Shown: piece by piece, positions 19,600-29,567 of the stretch
How the letters are laid out: each line of letters starts with the position of its first letter
Numbering within the stretch: position 1 is the first letter of the stretch
NCBI GenBank assembly: GCA_037176845.1
Contig: JAYKXP010000044.1
Location: forward strand, 1-64,000
Origin: Paramarasmius palmivorus
Lineage: Eukaryota > Basidiomycota > Agaricomycetes > Agaricales > Marasmiaceae
DNA length: 64,000 bases
Reading direction: 5' to 3'
The notes under the pieces: model-generated
The model's database searches: none
What the model saw: only the letters and a program-made list of their open reading frames with translations
Told to the model about the DNA's origin: nothing
Position numbers and translations under genes: made by a program

Positions 19600-22500
19600 A
19601 TGTTTCACGAATACCATGTCCCCCCGCATCCTGTACAGTCTGAGTTCCGCGAAGGATGCAGGGAGATTTCAGCGTACTTTGATGGTCCTTACGATGTTAT
19701 CTTCAACTGTTTTCGAATAGTATGCGAATCGGATGCAAAGACCTTGCCTACGGATCGTCTTGTTACGTTACTGAATTGCTTGGGCTCTTCATCGCCGACT
19801 CTGTCGATCGATAACTTGAGAAGAGATTGTAAACAAGCATTGCAGCATTGTCTCTCTGAACGAGTCAGAAATACGCCTTATGTCCCGCTCCTTACGGTTT
19901 CCGAGAACGAAACTTCGTCTCGACGTGAATTTGACATGCTAGATGAACTTATAGGATCTATATCCGACAAGAGCAAGAAAGAGCTTAAAGAAATGGCCAG
20001 GTTTCATGGTCTAGATACGGGGTCATGTTTGCTGCGAGATCAGTTGGAGGTTGAGCTTCTGTCTCATTTCACCAAAGGGCGCTGCTTTGCACCAGATTCG
20101 TCGTTACCGGTGGTTTCCCCTTCTCCCATGCGTCCCGAACACCCTACACCAGTAATGCCTGCTGGCTGCCATCAAGTGCGAACTTCGTTTAGAGTTACTG
20201 AGGCCGAGCCTCGTGCTGAGCTCCCCACTGCCGACGAGGCGCAAATTCACTGCCTTACCGCGCTGTTGAAACGAGTTCGAATCAGTATCGGTCATATGCG
20301 GGAGGTGTTGAAAATGCACGACATACCATATGACAGCAAGGATACACATGCTACTCTGCGCCGCCATTTGAAGAAGTTCTTGTCGACCGTAAAAAAAGGG
20401 AAACGTGCTGAATTTTATCGACAACGGAGAACGAACTGCCGCGAGGACAATGATCTCGATGAGGTTCGAACGTCCTGGCCGCAGCTTGTACCGAAACAGC
20501 TGAAGGAGAAGATCCTGAACCAGTTCTTGGACATGACTTCCTCAGCTTCCTTGAAGAGCGAAACATGTGCATGCTGTGCAGAATATATCTTGAGCTCGTC
20601 GATCACCCGTGTATCTGTGCAAGACCTTGACTGGTCACCCTTACGACGGCCTGACAGAAGAGCATTCGATACCTTGAATCCTTCAGCATCTGACGATACT
20701 TGGCTAGATGATCAATACCCCGAGCCTCCGTTCCCTTCGTGGCCTGGACTGCAAGATATCCTGCTGGATCCTAAAGGTGTCCACCAAGATCCGGCACGAA
20801 AGCTAGCCATCTCTTTGTGTAAAAAATGCCATTCAGTTTTAAAGCGTGGAAAAACACCTCCGCTTTCGCTGGCAAATCACAATTTTTTAGGAGAGGTTCC
20901 TGACGAATTGCGGGACTTGACAGTGGTTGAGGAAGCTATGATCGCACTTTGTCGAGCAAAAATCTGGGTTGTAAAACTTACTGCAAGCTCCGGAGATGGC
21001 GAAGAAGAGTCTCGAGAAGAGTTTGCATACGACGACGACGGTAACGCTCTGTCTCAGCGGGGAATGAAAGGCCATGTGATTACATATCCTCAAGCCGCTA
21101 GTGAGATTGTCACTGAATTGCCACCTCCGATTGACGAGGTATCTACATATATATGCGCTATTTTTGTTGGATCTAAAGCGCCTACCAAAAAATGGTTGGC
21201 CGATAAAGCTAGACCCCTATATATTCGGAAAGAGAAGGTTCAAAGAGCTTTGTATTGGTTGAAGGAGCACAACCCATTGTATAAGGACGTGCATATAAAC
21301 TGCAGGAATCTGAGCTCTTTGCCAGTGAGTGACATTGCACCAGTACATGTAGAACATGTTCTCCCGGATGACAGCGGGACAGTGTTGACGTCTGGGTATG
21401 CTAATTCGAGCGAGACTGTGCATAAAGATCCAGATGGGCTGGATGACTACCTCGACATGGATCCTGCACCGAGTATCCCTTTTGAGAAGGTTGTTATAAC
21501 CGACGTCGAAGGATCTGCAACCGCCGGTGAATTGAGGAAAGCAGCGCTAGCACATTTCACAAAAAAGGGAGGTGCATGGCTACAGATGCCACATGATCCT
21601 CTGCCTATGGTCGAATTCGACAATCCTCGTTTGCTGCCTATGATATATCCCACCCTGTTCCCCTATGGATTAGGTGGATGTGAAGACAATAGACGTGTCA
21701 GTAAACTGGCATTGAAGACGCATTTAAAGCACTTTTTCAACTTATCAGACAGACGATTCCAGGAGCACTACTCTTTCCTATTTATAGCATTCAACATAAT
21801 TCAGCGTCGACAGATCTTGCTCCATACTTTCCTTAAAACGAAGAGGTCAGGCTTTCGCAAGCTGGCTGAAGATTTTAACAACATAACCCCAGACGCCGCT
21901 CGAGCAATCACGGAGCGACTGATGAACGGGAAACCTTTGAAGCCTCAAAATAATGAAGAAGCGCGAGTCCTAAAATTGTTACAGCAAGTCAATGTAACCA
22001 CCACGCATGTCCCTGGATCGGCACCGGCCCGCGTGAAAATGCGTAATGAAATTCGAGGGCTTATGATGGACCAAGGCGTACCAAGTTTCTATATCACTAT
22101 AAATCCTGCTGATATTTACAATCCAGTGGTCAAACTATTGGCGGGGGATGAGATCAACGTCGATGACCTGCTTCCTGAACAAGTGCCGAAGGGTTATGAC
22201 ATGCAGTTGCTTGTGGCAAAAAACCCCGCTGTGGCTGCAAAATTCTTCAACGTTTACATGCATGCATTCATCAATGCTTTGCTGGGATGCGATCAGAATA
22301 CCCGGTCGACTCGAAAAGGAATACTCGGTATAGTCAAAGCATATTACGGATGCGTAGAGGCTCAAGGCAGAGGGACGCTCCATTGTCATATGCTCGTGTG
22401 GCTGGAAGGTGGTCTCAATCCTAATGAGCTTAAAAGTCAGATAGAACGTGGTGATACTGATTTCGAACAGAGGCTTATAGCCTTCCTTGATGACACCATT

Positions 22501-25500
22501 TCTACAGCCATACCCGATGATCCTACTCCTGCTGTTGTTTCGGCCAATAAGCAAAACCCTTGTACTAATCGCGGACCGAAACGGACTCTCGCCAGTGAAC
22601 AATATGAGCTTGAGCGACGCAGGGATCTGCATCGTCTTGTGAAAGAATGTCAGTTTCATCGTCATAAAGCTACATGCTTCAAGTATTGGTCAGGAAAACC
22701 CGGAGATCCTAAACAATGTCGATTTGATCTGCGCGCGTCGAATACTCGGTCCAGAACTGAATTCGATAGAGGCACTGGCGAGTTGTACTTGCGACATATA
22801 GACGGCCTTGTCAACAACTACAACGACACTATAATATCAGCTTTGCGGTGCAATATGGACATCAAATTCATTGGCTCTGGCGTATCTGCGAAATCTATAT
22901 TGTACTATGTCACAGACTATATCACGAAGACTCAGCTCAAGAGTCACGTTGCCTACGCCGCGATTGCTAGTGTATTAAGCAAATTAAGCAGGAATGTCGA
23001 ACTTGCGAGTGAATCCGTTGAAGCTAGAGGTCATTCTCTTCTACGGAAATGCTCGTATGCGATGATCCAGTTACAAGAACTTTCTGCTCAGCAAGTGTGT
23101 TCTTACATTATGGATTTTGAAGATCACTTTACTAGTCACAAGTATCGCCAACTGTTCTGGAAGCTTCACGAGAATCATTTAAACAAAGAGGATCTGTTCC
23201 CGGATTTCCGACCGACCGAACCTGATTGTATAAGAGACATTCCCCCTGATGCCACTGTATCACCGATCCTTCAGATATTAGACGAGTCTTCCATACGTGA
23301 TGATGCCCTTAGTGTCGTCGACCAACCTTCTGCCGGAGACGGGAGTCAAGAGGAAGAAATACAGATCGTCGTTAACGATTCGGGGGAGTTGAATGCCAAG
23401 GCCAATGCTGTTGACGATTATGTCCACCGGGGTCGTATTCTAAATAAACTCAGTCTTTGGGAGTTCACTGCACGGACAGAGAAAGTTCTTAAAAACAACG
23501 GTAGTCGTGTAAACCTTGATGCCGACTGTGATAATTTGGGGCTGACAGATTCTAGCGACGGCATCTCTGATCCAGGCTCTGCTTTAGAGATTATGACTGA
23601 CGACGATGATGTGCCTATGGAAGATGCTGAAGACGGAGATACGACCAGCTTCAGTGAACTGATGACGACTCGCGCCAGGAAGCGACCTCGCGTGGATTTT
23701 CTAGACGACCATGATGAGCATAGTAGTCATACTTTAAGGATCCTTGCGCCCAGTAATCGGCTTGTTCCTGTCCTAATTGGCCCGTCAGTACCGAGAAGGG
23801 ATAGAGTGGACGTACATGATCGATATTGCCGCTGCATGTTGATGCTTTTCAAACCTTGGAGAACTGCAAGTGATTTGAGAGAACCCGGTCAATCGTGGAC
23901 GGAAGCGTTCAAGTCTATGAAAGAATATGCCTCGGACGAAGTATTGAAAGTTATCGAGAACATGCAACTGCTACATGAATGCAAAGACAGTCGCGATGAG
24001 CAACTTGCCGCCCGACGATCCCGACCACGCATACACGCAGATGATGGCAATCCCTACATTCAACCAGCGAGTACCAGCGAAACTGCCGAATTCTCGACGT
24101 ACGATGGTGATGACGATGATGTAGTCCTGCAGCACCTTAGCAAAATGAATAAGATTAGGACGTGGCACCAAGCAAAGACCGGGGACAACCTACGCAAGTG
24201 CCTCCTGTATGCCAAAACAGGGAAGATGTTTTCAACCCCTGCCGACTCTGAGCAAGCCTGTAAGAGATACGTGGTCAGCAGCGGAACGATGAACACCATT
24301 AAAGCTACCGATACAACATTGGAGCAATTGTGCAAGAAACAATACGAAGACTCTAGGGTTACTCACCGAAAATCGTTAGGTCAACAGTCGCGGCCACTCG
24401 AATGTGCTGGCGCCTCCCCGAACGAACTTGCGAGCACTCGATCCGCAATATCCAGCTTCGACGCAGATATTCCCTCCGGTAGTCGTCTATCATTAGTCCC
24501 CACTTATTGTCCAGGGTTGCCCGCGACTGAGCCCGACGCGGAGGTATCGATTGATGACATGATATCGGAATACACTCTCAACACAGAACAGGCGAGGGCG
24601 TTTAAAATTGTTGCTGAGCATAGCACTGATGCCAATCAGCCTCCCTTGCGTATGTTCATTGGCGGACCGGGAGGTACGGGAAAATCTCGTGTTATCGGTG
24701 CATTGAGAGACTATTTTTCGAGGCGAGGGCAGAGTCGCAGGTTCCGTCTGGCATCTTTCACTGGAGTCGCAGCCAAGAACATATCTGGAATGACCTTACA
24801 TGCAGCTCTAATGCTAAGTCAGCAAGGCCGAAGTTCCACGATGAGTCAAAAAACGAGACAAGACTTGGTCAATATGTGGGAAGGCGTTGATTATCTTTTT
24901 GTCGACGAAGTGTCCATGGTCAGTTGCAGGCTGCTGTTGAAAATTAGTGATGCTCTGGCAGCAGCCAAACAAAAACGCACCAGTTTCGGCGGTATAAACA
25001 TTATCTTTGCCGGGGATTTTGCTCAGCTCCGACCTGTATGCGAAACCAGGCTGTTTGCACATCTCAAGAGAGCTCGGCTTTCGGATGTCCGAGGCCAAGA
25101 TGATATACATGGCAAACTACTATGGCTGAGTGTTGACACTGTGATCATTCTGACCGAAAATAAACGACAGGAGGGGTCGGCCAACAAAGAATTTGTGAGC
25201 TTACTAGAAAGACTTCGGTTCGGCAAATGTACCCCACAAGATTATCAGCTTCTACAGTCTCGCCTTGTCTCCAACGTCAAACCTGATTGGTCTTCGCGAG
25301 AATGGAGTACTGCACCTATAATAGTGTCCGATAATGCCGTCAAGGACCGGTTCAACGAAGAAGCGACGCTGAAGTTCGCGAGAGATACTGGGAGAGAGTT
25401 GCATTACTATTATGCGAAAGATACGCGTAACGGGAGACGTGTTGCTAATGAAGACCTGAAAAGTGCACTGTTCAGCCTTGACTCTGGAAAAACAAGTCAG

Positions 25501-26340
25501 AGATTGGGAAAAATACCGCTCGTTCTTGGAATGCCTGTGATGATTGCTCACAACTTTGATGTCGGTAGTGGAGTTGTAAATGGGAGCCAAGGGATCTTGA
25601 AAACCATCCGATACAGTGAAGATTCCGACGGTACACGCTACCTCCAATCATGCATAATCGAATGCAGCGATATTACCGCTAAGAACCCGTATTTGGTTGA
25701 CAACGAGGTCATAGCTATTCAAGATACCGTCAAATTCACCGTTCAGGATAAAGAAGGGAGGTGTACTTTCCAGCGCTCGCAAGTTCCTATCTTTCCGGCT
25801 TGGGCAATGACTGCTCACAAAGCTCAAGGTCGAACGCTTTCGCATGCAGTAATCGATATTCAGGGATGCACTGACCCAGAGGCGCCCTATGTTATGGTTT
25901 CTAGAGTGACTTCTCTTGACGGGTTATTGATTCTGCGCCCGTTCGACTATAGCAAAATATGGTACCGGTTGAGTGAAGACATGAGGAAAGAGTTTCATCG
26001 TATGGATTATCTCCGTCTCCGTACAGTACTACAATATGGGTCGACAGAAGAAAAGGCATCAGCTCGACGAGAGCTGAGAAATATGGGATGGGAAAGCACT
26101 TACCATGTCACCTCCCTGTCTTGTGCCCACATATCTTCCGACCATGACGAGGCAGATGAAGTTGGGGCTGACCTGGAGCGAGCGCAAAACCAACACGATT
26201 CTCTCGTGTGGAGATCGTTGCATCATAGTCGGTGCCTCCGGACCGACCTTCCTCCCCTTCGTGACGTGTCAAACAAACGACCCTCACCTCATACCCCAAC
26301 TTGCAAGGAAACATCTTCGCAAAAGCGATGTAAACGTTAG
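19600..26340 (+). CDS. Helitron Rep-helicase (RepHel) protein
   Basis: A single 2246-codon frame without introns or stops. It begins with two SAP-like repeats (about residues 118-163 and 225-265). A cysteine-pair region typical of the N-terminal domain of fungal Helitrons follows (CACC near residue 322, CKKC near 406, then NFLGEVPDELRDLT). The Helitron-like Rep domain contains the H-x-H metal site at residues 928-930 (RGTLHCHMLVW) and tyrosines 1102, 1103 and 1107 (YYVTDYITK). The C-terminal PIF1-type helicase has Walker A GGPGGTGKS (residue 1688), Walker B DEVSM (1769), GDFAQLRPV (about 1805), AHKAQGRT (about 2073) and VMVSRVTS (about 2097). In the family, Rep nicks and joins single strands and the helicase unwinds the element during rolling-circle transposition. 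All catalytic motifs look intact, so this is potentially active unless the upstream TGA removes a needed part. Element ends were not identified. Confidence 0.95.
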   Translation: MFHEYHVPPHPVQSEFREGCREISAYFDGPYDVIFNCFRIVCESDAKTLPTDRLVTLLNCLGSSSPTLSIDNLRRDCKQALQHCLSERVRNTPYVPLLTVSENETSSRREFDMLDELIGSISDKSKKELKEMARFHGLDTGSCLLRDQLEVELLSHFTKGRCFAPDSSLPVVSPSPMRPEHPTPVMPAGCHQVRTSFRVTEAEPRAELPTADEAQIHCLTALLKRVRISIGHMREVLKMHDIPYDSKDTHATLRRHLKKFLSTVKKGKRAEFYRQRRTNCREDNDLDEVRTSWPQLVPKQLKEKILNQFLDMTSSASLKSETCACCAEYILSSSITRVSVQDLDWSPLRRPDRRAFDTLNPSASDDTWLDDQYPEPPFPSWPGLQDILLDPKGVHQDPARKLAISLCKKCHSVLKRGKTPPLSLANHNFLGEVPDELRDLTVVEEAMIALCRAKIWVVKLTASSGDGEEESREEFAYDDDGNALSQRGMKGHVITYPQAASEIVTELPPPIDEVSTYICAIFVGSKAPTKKWLADKARPLYIRKEKVQRALYWLKEHNPLYKDVHINCRNLSSLPVSDIAPVHVEHVLPDDSGTVLTSGYANSSETVHKDPDGLDDYLDMDPAPSIPFEKVVITDVEGSATAGELRKAALAHFTKKGGAWLQMPHDPLPMVEFDNPRLLPMIYPTLFPYGLGGCEDNRRVSKLALKTHLKHFFNLSDRRFQEHYSFLFIAFNIIQRRQILLHTFLKTKRSGFRKLAEDFNNITPDAARAITERLMNGKPLKPQNNEEARVLKLLQQVNVTTTHVPGSAPARVKMRNEIRGLMMDQGVPSFYITINPADIYNPVVKLLAGDEINVDDLLPEQVPKGYDMQLLVAKNPAVAAKFFNVYMHAFINALLGCDQNTRSTRKGILGIVKAYYGCVEAQGRGTLHCHMLVWLEGGLNPNELKSQIERGDTDFEQRLIAFLDDTISTAIPDDPTPAVVSANKQNPCTNRGPKRTLASEQYELERRRDLHRLVKECQFHRHKATCFKYWSGKPGDPKQCRFDLRASNTRSRTEFDRGTGELYLRHIDGLVNNYNDTIISALRCNMDIKFIGSGVSAKSILYYVTDYITKTQLKSHVAYAAIASVLSKLSRNVELASESVEARGHSLLRKCSYAMIQLQELSAQQVCSYIMDFEDHFTSHKYRQLFWKLHENHLNKEDLFPDFRPTEPDCIRDIPPDATVSPILQILDESSIRDDALSVVDQPSAGDGSQEEEIQIVVNDSGELNAKANAVDDYVHRGRILNKLSLWEFTARTEKVLKNNGSRVNLDADCDNLGLTDSSDGISDPGSALEIMTDDDDVPMEDAEDGDTTSFSELMTTRARKRPRVDFLDDHDEHSSHTLRILAPSNRLVPVLIGPSVPRRDRVDVHDRYCRCMLMLFKPWRTASDLREPGQSWTEAFKSMKEYASDEVLKVIENMQLLHECKDSRDEQLAARRSRPRIHADDGNPYIQPASTSETAEFSTYDGDDDDVVLQHLSKMNKIRTWHQAKTGDNLRKCLLYAKTGKMFSTPADSEQACKRYVVSSGTMNTIKATDTTLEQLCKKQYEDSRVTHRKSLGQQSRPLECAGASPNELASTRSAISSFDADIPSGSRLSLVPTYCPGLPATEPDAEVSIDDMISEYTLNTEQARAFKIVAEHSTDANQPPLRMFIGGPGGTGKSRVIGALRDYFSRRGQSRRFRLASFTGVAAKNISGMTLHAALMLSQQGRSSTMSQKTRQDLVNMWEGVDYLFVDEVSMVSCRLLLKISDALAAAKQKRTSFGGINIIFAGDFAQLRPVCETRLFAHLKRARLSDVRGQDDIHGKLLWLSVDTVIILTENKRQEGSANKEFVSLLERLRFGKCTPQDYQLLQSRLVSNVKPDWSSREWSTAPIIVSDNAVKDRFNEEATLKFARDTGRELHYYYAKDTRNGRRVANEDLKSALFSLDSGKTSQRLGKIPLVLGMPVMIAHNFDVGSGVVNGSQGILKTIRYSEDSDGTRYLQSCIIECSDITAKNPYLVDNEVIAIQDTVKFTVQDKEGRCTFQRSQVPIFPAWAMTAHKAQGRTLSHAVIDIQGCTDPEAPYVMVSRVTSLDGLLILRPFDYSKIWYRLSEDMRKEFHRMDYLRLRTVLQYGSTEEKASARRELRNMGWESTYHVTSLSCAHISSDHDEADEVGADLERAQNQHDSLVWRSLHHSRCLRTDLPPLRDVSNKRPSPHTPTCKETSSQKRCKR

Positions 26341-26405
26341 GTGCGTCCTTCTCAATAGAATATTTTTCAGTTGTATTGAATATACAGTGGAATCTTCAGA
26401 TAGCC

Positions 26406-26448
26406 ACGAGTTCTGTTTTGCTTCCGTGCACGGCTTTCTAGAACTCGT
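26406..26448. repeat. inverted repeat after the Helitron ORF
   Basis: ACGAGTTCT (26406-26414) and AGAACTCGT (26440-26448) form perfect 9-bp arms around a 25-nt loop, 66 bp after the helicase stop. Helitron 3' hairpins normally have much shorter loops and a CTRR end about ten bases later, so this is not a clear terminus. It might act in transcript 3' end formation. Confidence 0.4.
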
Positions 26449-26532
26449 TCTTTCCAATGACCTCCACGATACATCCAAGGCTTGTTCCGAGTGCCCTCCA
26501 TAAAATGTCCAAAGCATTATACAAACCACATC

Positions 26533-27175
26533 ATGGATCTCACTTCAGCCATACTCCATCTCACGCGCCCGGACTCCCAAAGCATCACTCGCACCATCGC
26601 AGCTTGGGACATTAACGTCCATAAACAGGCCGTTCACTCTCTTGGCATCGCTTCTAGGACACATGAAATCGTAATTGACGCGGCGGGCAGCCCTTTTCAT
26701 AAAGATGTCGTGGGCAGGATTGTCTCTATCGACACGGGTCACTACCTCGGGCAAGAACGGGTACCAATCTTCATCGAATCTCTTTTCAACCTGACTTACC
26801 TCTCGCAAACAGATCCCGGGCGTAGACATTGGCGCGGAGATTGCAATAGAGAAGCCCGATTTCGAGCTCGAAGATTCCACCGCTTTCAAGCATTGTTATG
26901 CGATGTTCTCCATGCAACAGAGAGTTATAAGCGAAATTTCTACGCACCTACATATCCCTGGGTCAAAGGTATGGGGCCGACTTCTCTTGCGAAGAGTGAC
27001 CTCATGATGGCCTTAGATGGACTCTCATATCACTCAGAGCCAAAATGCATTGGGTCGTATATGGGCATATCACACAGACAATACCAAAGTATTCTACTGC
27101 TGTCTTGTCGTTGCCATGGGTCTAAACACTTGCTACACAGATCGCCTGGGACGGAACTCTTTGTTCCTTGTCTGA
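26533..27175 (+). CDS. unrecognised 180-residue protein, three exons
   Basis: Exons 26533-26760, 26813-26968 and 27017-27175 join in phase through a 52-bp and a 48-bp GT-AG intron. The product begins MDLTSAILHLTRPDSQS; the middle (IPGVDIGAEIAIEKPDFEL) is acidic and the end is cysteine-containing (FYCCLVVAMGLNTCY). The terminal TGA at 27173 is followed by further open frame (SASRHACRDDCEDTSNQL), so it too may be a CGA-to-TGA change or simply the real end. It follows the Helitron by under 200 bp. No domain recognised. Confidence 0.5.
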
Positions 27176-27589
27176 TCTGCGAGTCGGCATGCATGTCGTG
27201 ATGACTGTGAAGATACATCGAATCAGCTATAAGGTATTTGACCAGGTCTTGTTTGTGAGTGACCATTTAATGTCTTCTTGTCCGAGTTTCTAACGGTCCA
27301 CTGCAGAGTCTCGTCACCGAAATCGTCAGAGTGGACATTCTCTCATCGGAAGAGGAAGTCGAATAACTCGCCACACCATCGCCTGTCCTACCTGTCTGGC
27401 TCTTTACATAGTCTGGTTATCTGGCTTTGTTCTACCTATGCATTTGACTTTTCGCGTACAAGTCACGTTAGCATTTCTGCTTCCGCGATTTGTCGTTTCT
27501 TCTATACCTATTCCAGTTCCTATATATATGAAATCGATTGCACTCCAGTTTAATTCTCGTTTTCACCCCTTTCATCAATTATCGCCTTT
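27176..27589. other. intergenic spacer
   Basis: Pyrimidine-rich upstream region of the BTB-like gene. No gene supported. Confidence 0.4.
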
Positions 27590-28230
27590 ATGTCTCTCGA
27601 GCTCTGTCTACACCGCAGCTATGTTCGAGGTTACATGGACCTCTATCGCAGACTCTTGCACTGCCGAGGTAGCCTCGATGTCGCCATTGCGTTTCCGGAC
27701 GACGACATCCCGCTTGGCGTCCACAGCGTCCTCCTCGCCACTATCAGCCGATATTTCGCGTACTACTTCGGAGTAGTGGAACCCCAGGACGATAAGTTTA
27801 CTGTTACCGTCTCCTATGCAACCAAAGCAACCGCAGAAAAGCTGTTTGGTGCGTCAGAATTCCCTTAGACAGTCCTGTTACTGACGCCTTGTTAGCTTTG
27901 GTGTATGCATTCGACGACCCGAGAAACGTCATAGGTCCAATGAAAGCCTCCTGCATAACCGAAACTGACAAGGCGGCTCAGTCGGATGCCATTCGATCCA
28001 TGTTCGATGTTCTTGAGCTTGCAATTCGTTGGGACATGTTGCTGCTTGTCCCTGTATTGGAAGACTTGCTGATCTCAATCATTACTCCGTCTACGGTCTT
28101 GATGAGTACTGTCGCCTCATTGCCTCCGCATCAGCCATTCACTCACGTTCCCGTCACAGTTTATACGTTTGCCTCTCAGCATCGTTTCCAAGTCGTTTTG
28201 GACGCCTGTCGCTACCACCTCTCACACTGA
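27590..28230 (+). CDS. BTB/POZ-like protein, copy 1
   Basis: Exons 27590-27848 and 27896-28230 (594 nt, 197 residues). The N-terminal half has the BTB layout: a short strand (GSLDVAIAF), a charged turn, then the helix pair H-S-V-L-L-A-T-I-S-R-Y-F found in BTB folds, and a later hydrophobic helical half (DVLELAIRWDMLLLVPVLEDLL). Fungal proteins of this kind are often annotated as BTB-domain proteins of unknown role. A paralogue follows at 28757 with the same intron position and the same order of blocks. Confidence 0.65.
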
Positions 28231-28756
28231 TGCCCTGCTGACCTTTGCCCTGTGGACCTCCTTCTTCATGTATAATATGAATTCCGTTTTTTGGTCTCCC
28301 CAGAAATGTATATTCCACCACGAGTATGACTTCAATGCGAATATTTCAAATGCCTTGTGTGGTCTTAATCATTTTCAAACTCCGTGCCTGTCGGCAGAAT
28401 TCAATCACGAGCTCCGGTTCAGATGGCCTCGGGTTATTCCTTAATTGTCACCTGACCCTGATTACATTTCCTTCCGTCTAGCTCTACAGCTTTTCGTTTT
28501 CCTCCGTCTCTTTGCTAGCTCTGCTAGCTCCTCTTCTTCGACACTCATGAGCGCACGGATGCAAATCATTCCGATTTCGACGTGCCAGAGGCAAGGTCAA
28601 GGGACCTTCTAGAAAAGATCGAATCTGGCCCCGTCCATGTACTAATTTCTCTCGATGACCGCCCCGAGTGAGTTTTTTTTTTCGCTCATAAACCACTTTC
28701 GTAGACGACGACCAAACTGATCTTGACTTTCACCTCGAACTCAGCTATCGTTTGTG
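28231..28756 (+). other. spacer with a possible decayed BTB-like exon
   Basis: Frame 28567-28671 encodes DFDVPEARSRDLLEKIESG and VHVLISLDDRPE, ending at a GTGAGT donor; an acceptor ending AACTCAG lies just before the next gene. The phases do not join to the gene at 28757 and no start codon precedes the segment, so I treat it as a remnant or untranslated exon. The rest shows no coding sequence. Confidence 0.35.
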
Positions 28757-29419
28757 ATGGAGTTTTTCGACATCGATGGCCCAGGCGCGATGGATGCTTT
28801 GCGAGGACTGCGAGAAGACCCTGATTCCTACGACGTCATTTTGGTCGTTGAAGGCACACCGCAACTCGCGTGTCATTCCCTTCTGCTTTGTGCTACGAGT
28901 CCGGCCTTTGCCGATGCGTTCCTCAGTGGATTCCAACAGCACCGAGCTGATTGGGACTATTGTGAAGCCGTGGTAGAGATGGCCTCCGTGGAAACGGTGT
29001 CGACTGCTATTGGTGCGCCCTTTTCTGTGTCATGACCGAGCGTTTATTCATTTTCTAACAGATCTATTGTATCATCTGGACAATCCTCAAGAACTCCTCT
29101 GTTCCATCCTACAACCAATCGTAACCGGGACCATCGAAAGTGCTTTCAACGCTTTACGCGACATCATGAACGTGCTCGACTTTGTAGCTGAGTGGGAGAT
29201 GGATCGTCTCAAGACGTCCATTGAATCGGCGGTCATTCGCTACCTGCCTCTGCTCTTTCCCTACTTGGACACAAGTGAGCATCTCGTCTTGGATATGTAA
29301 GTCACCTCGCTTATCCGGATCCCTTAGTCGCTACGCGTGCACGCGATTGCAATGCTCACAGCCTTGTCAATGCCTGTGAACATCATCTGGATTTCTGCAA
29401 AGTTTTTTGGGGGCTATAG
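28757..29419 (+). CDS. BTB/POZ-like protein, copy 2
   Basis: Exons 28757-29012, 29062-29296 and 29362-29419 join in phase (549 nt, 182 residues). YDVILVVEG then ACHSLLLCATSPAFADAF is the BTB strand-helix core. The second half (NALRDIMNVLDFVAEWEMDRL) parallels copy 1. An in-frame TAA follows directly after DM at 29298, but it lies inside a perfect GTAAGT donor. Splicing adds a C-terminal NACEHHLDFCKVFW segment resembling the DACRYHLS end of copy 1. Confidence 0.65.
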
Positions 29420-29567
29420 AGCCTTTTCGAGCTATTTCATCACATGTTCTGTATTACACATGAATATCTATGCGATTTTCGTCGCCCACCTTCTTGTGAT
29501 TGCTCGAATGGTGTTTACTGAAGAGGTCAAAAACCGTTTCACTCACTCCGTCACAGCTTCAACGACT

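Noticed and set aside
26545..26889. 114-codon minus-strand open frame
   Set aside because: It is the shadow of the spliced plus-strand gene at 26533, whose introns and phases agree.
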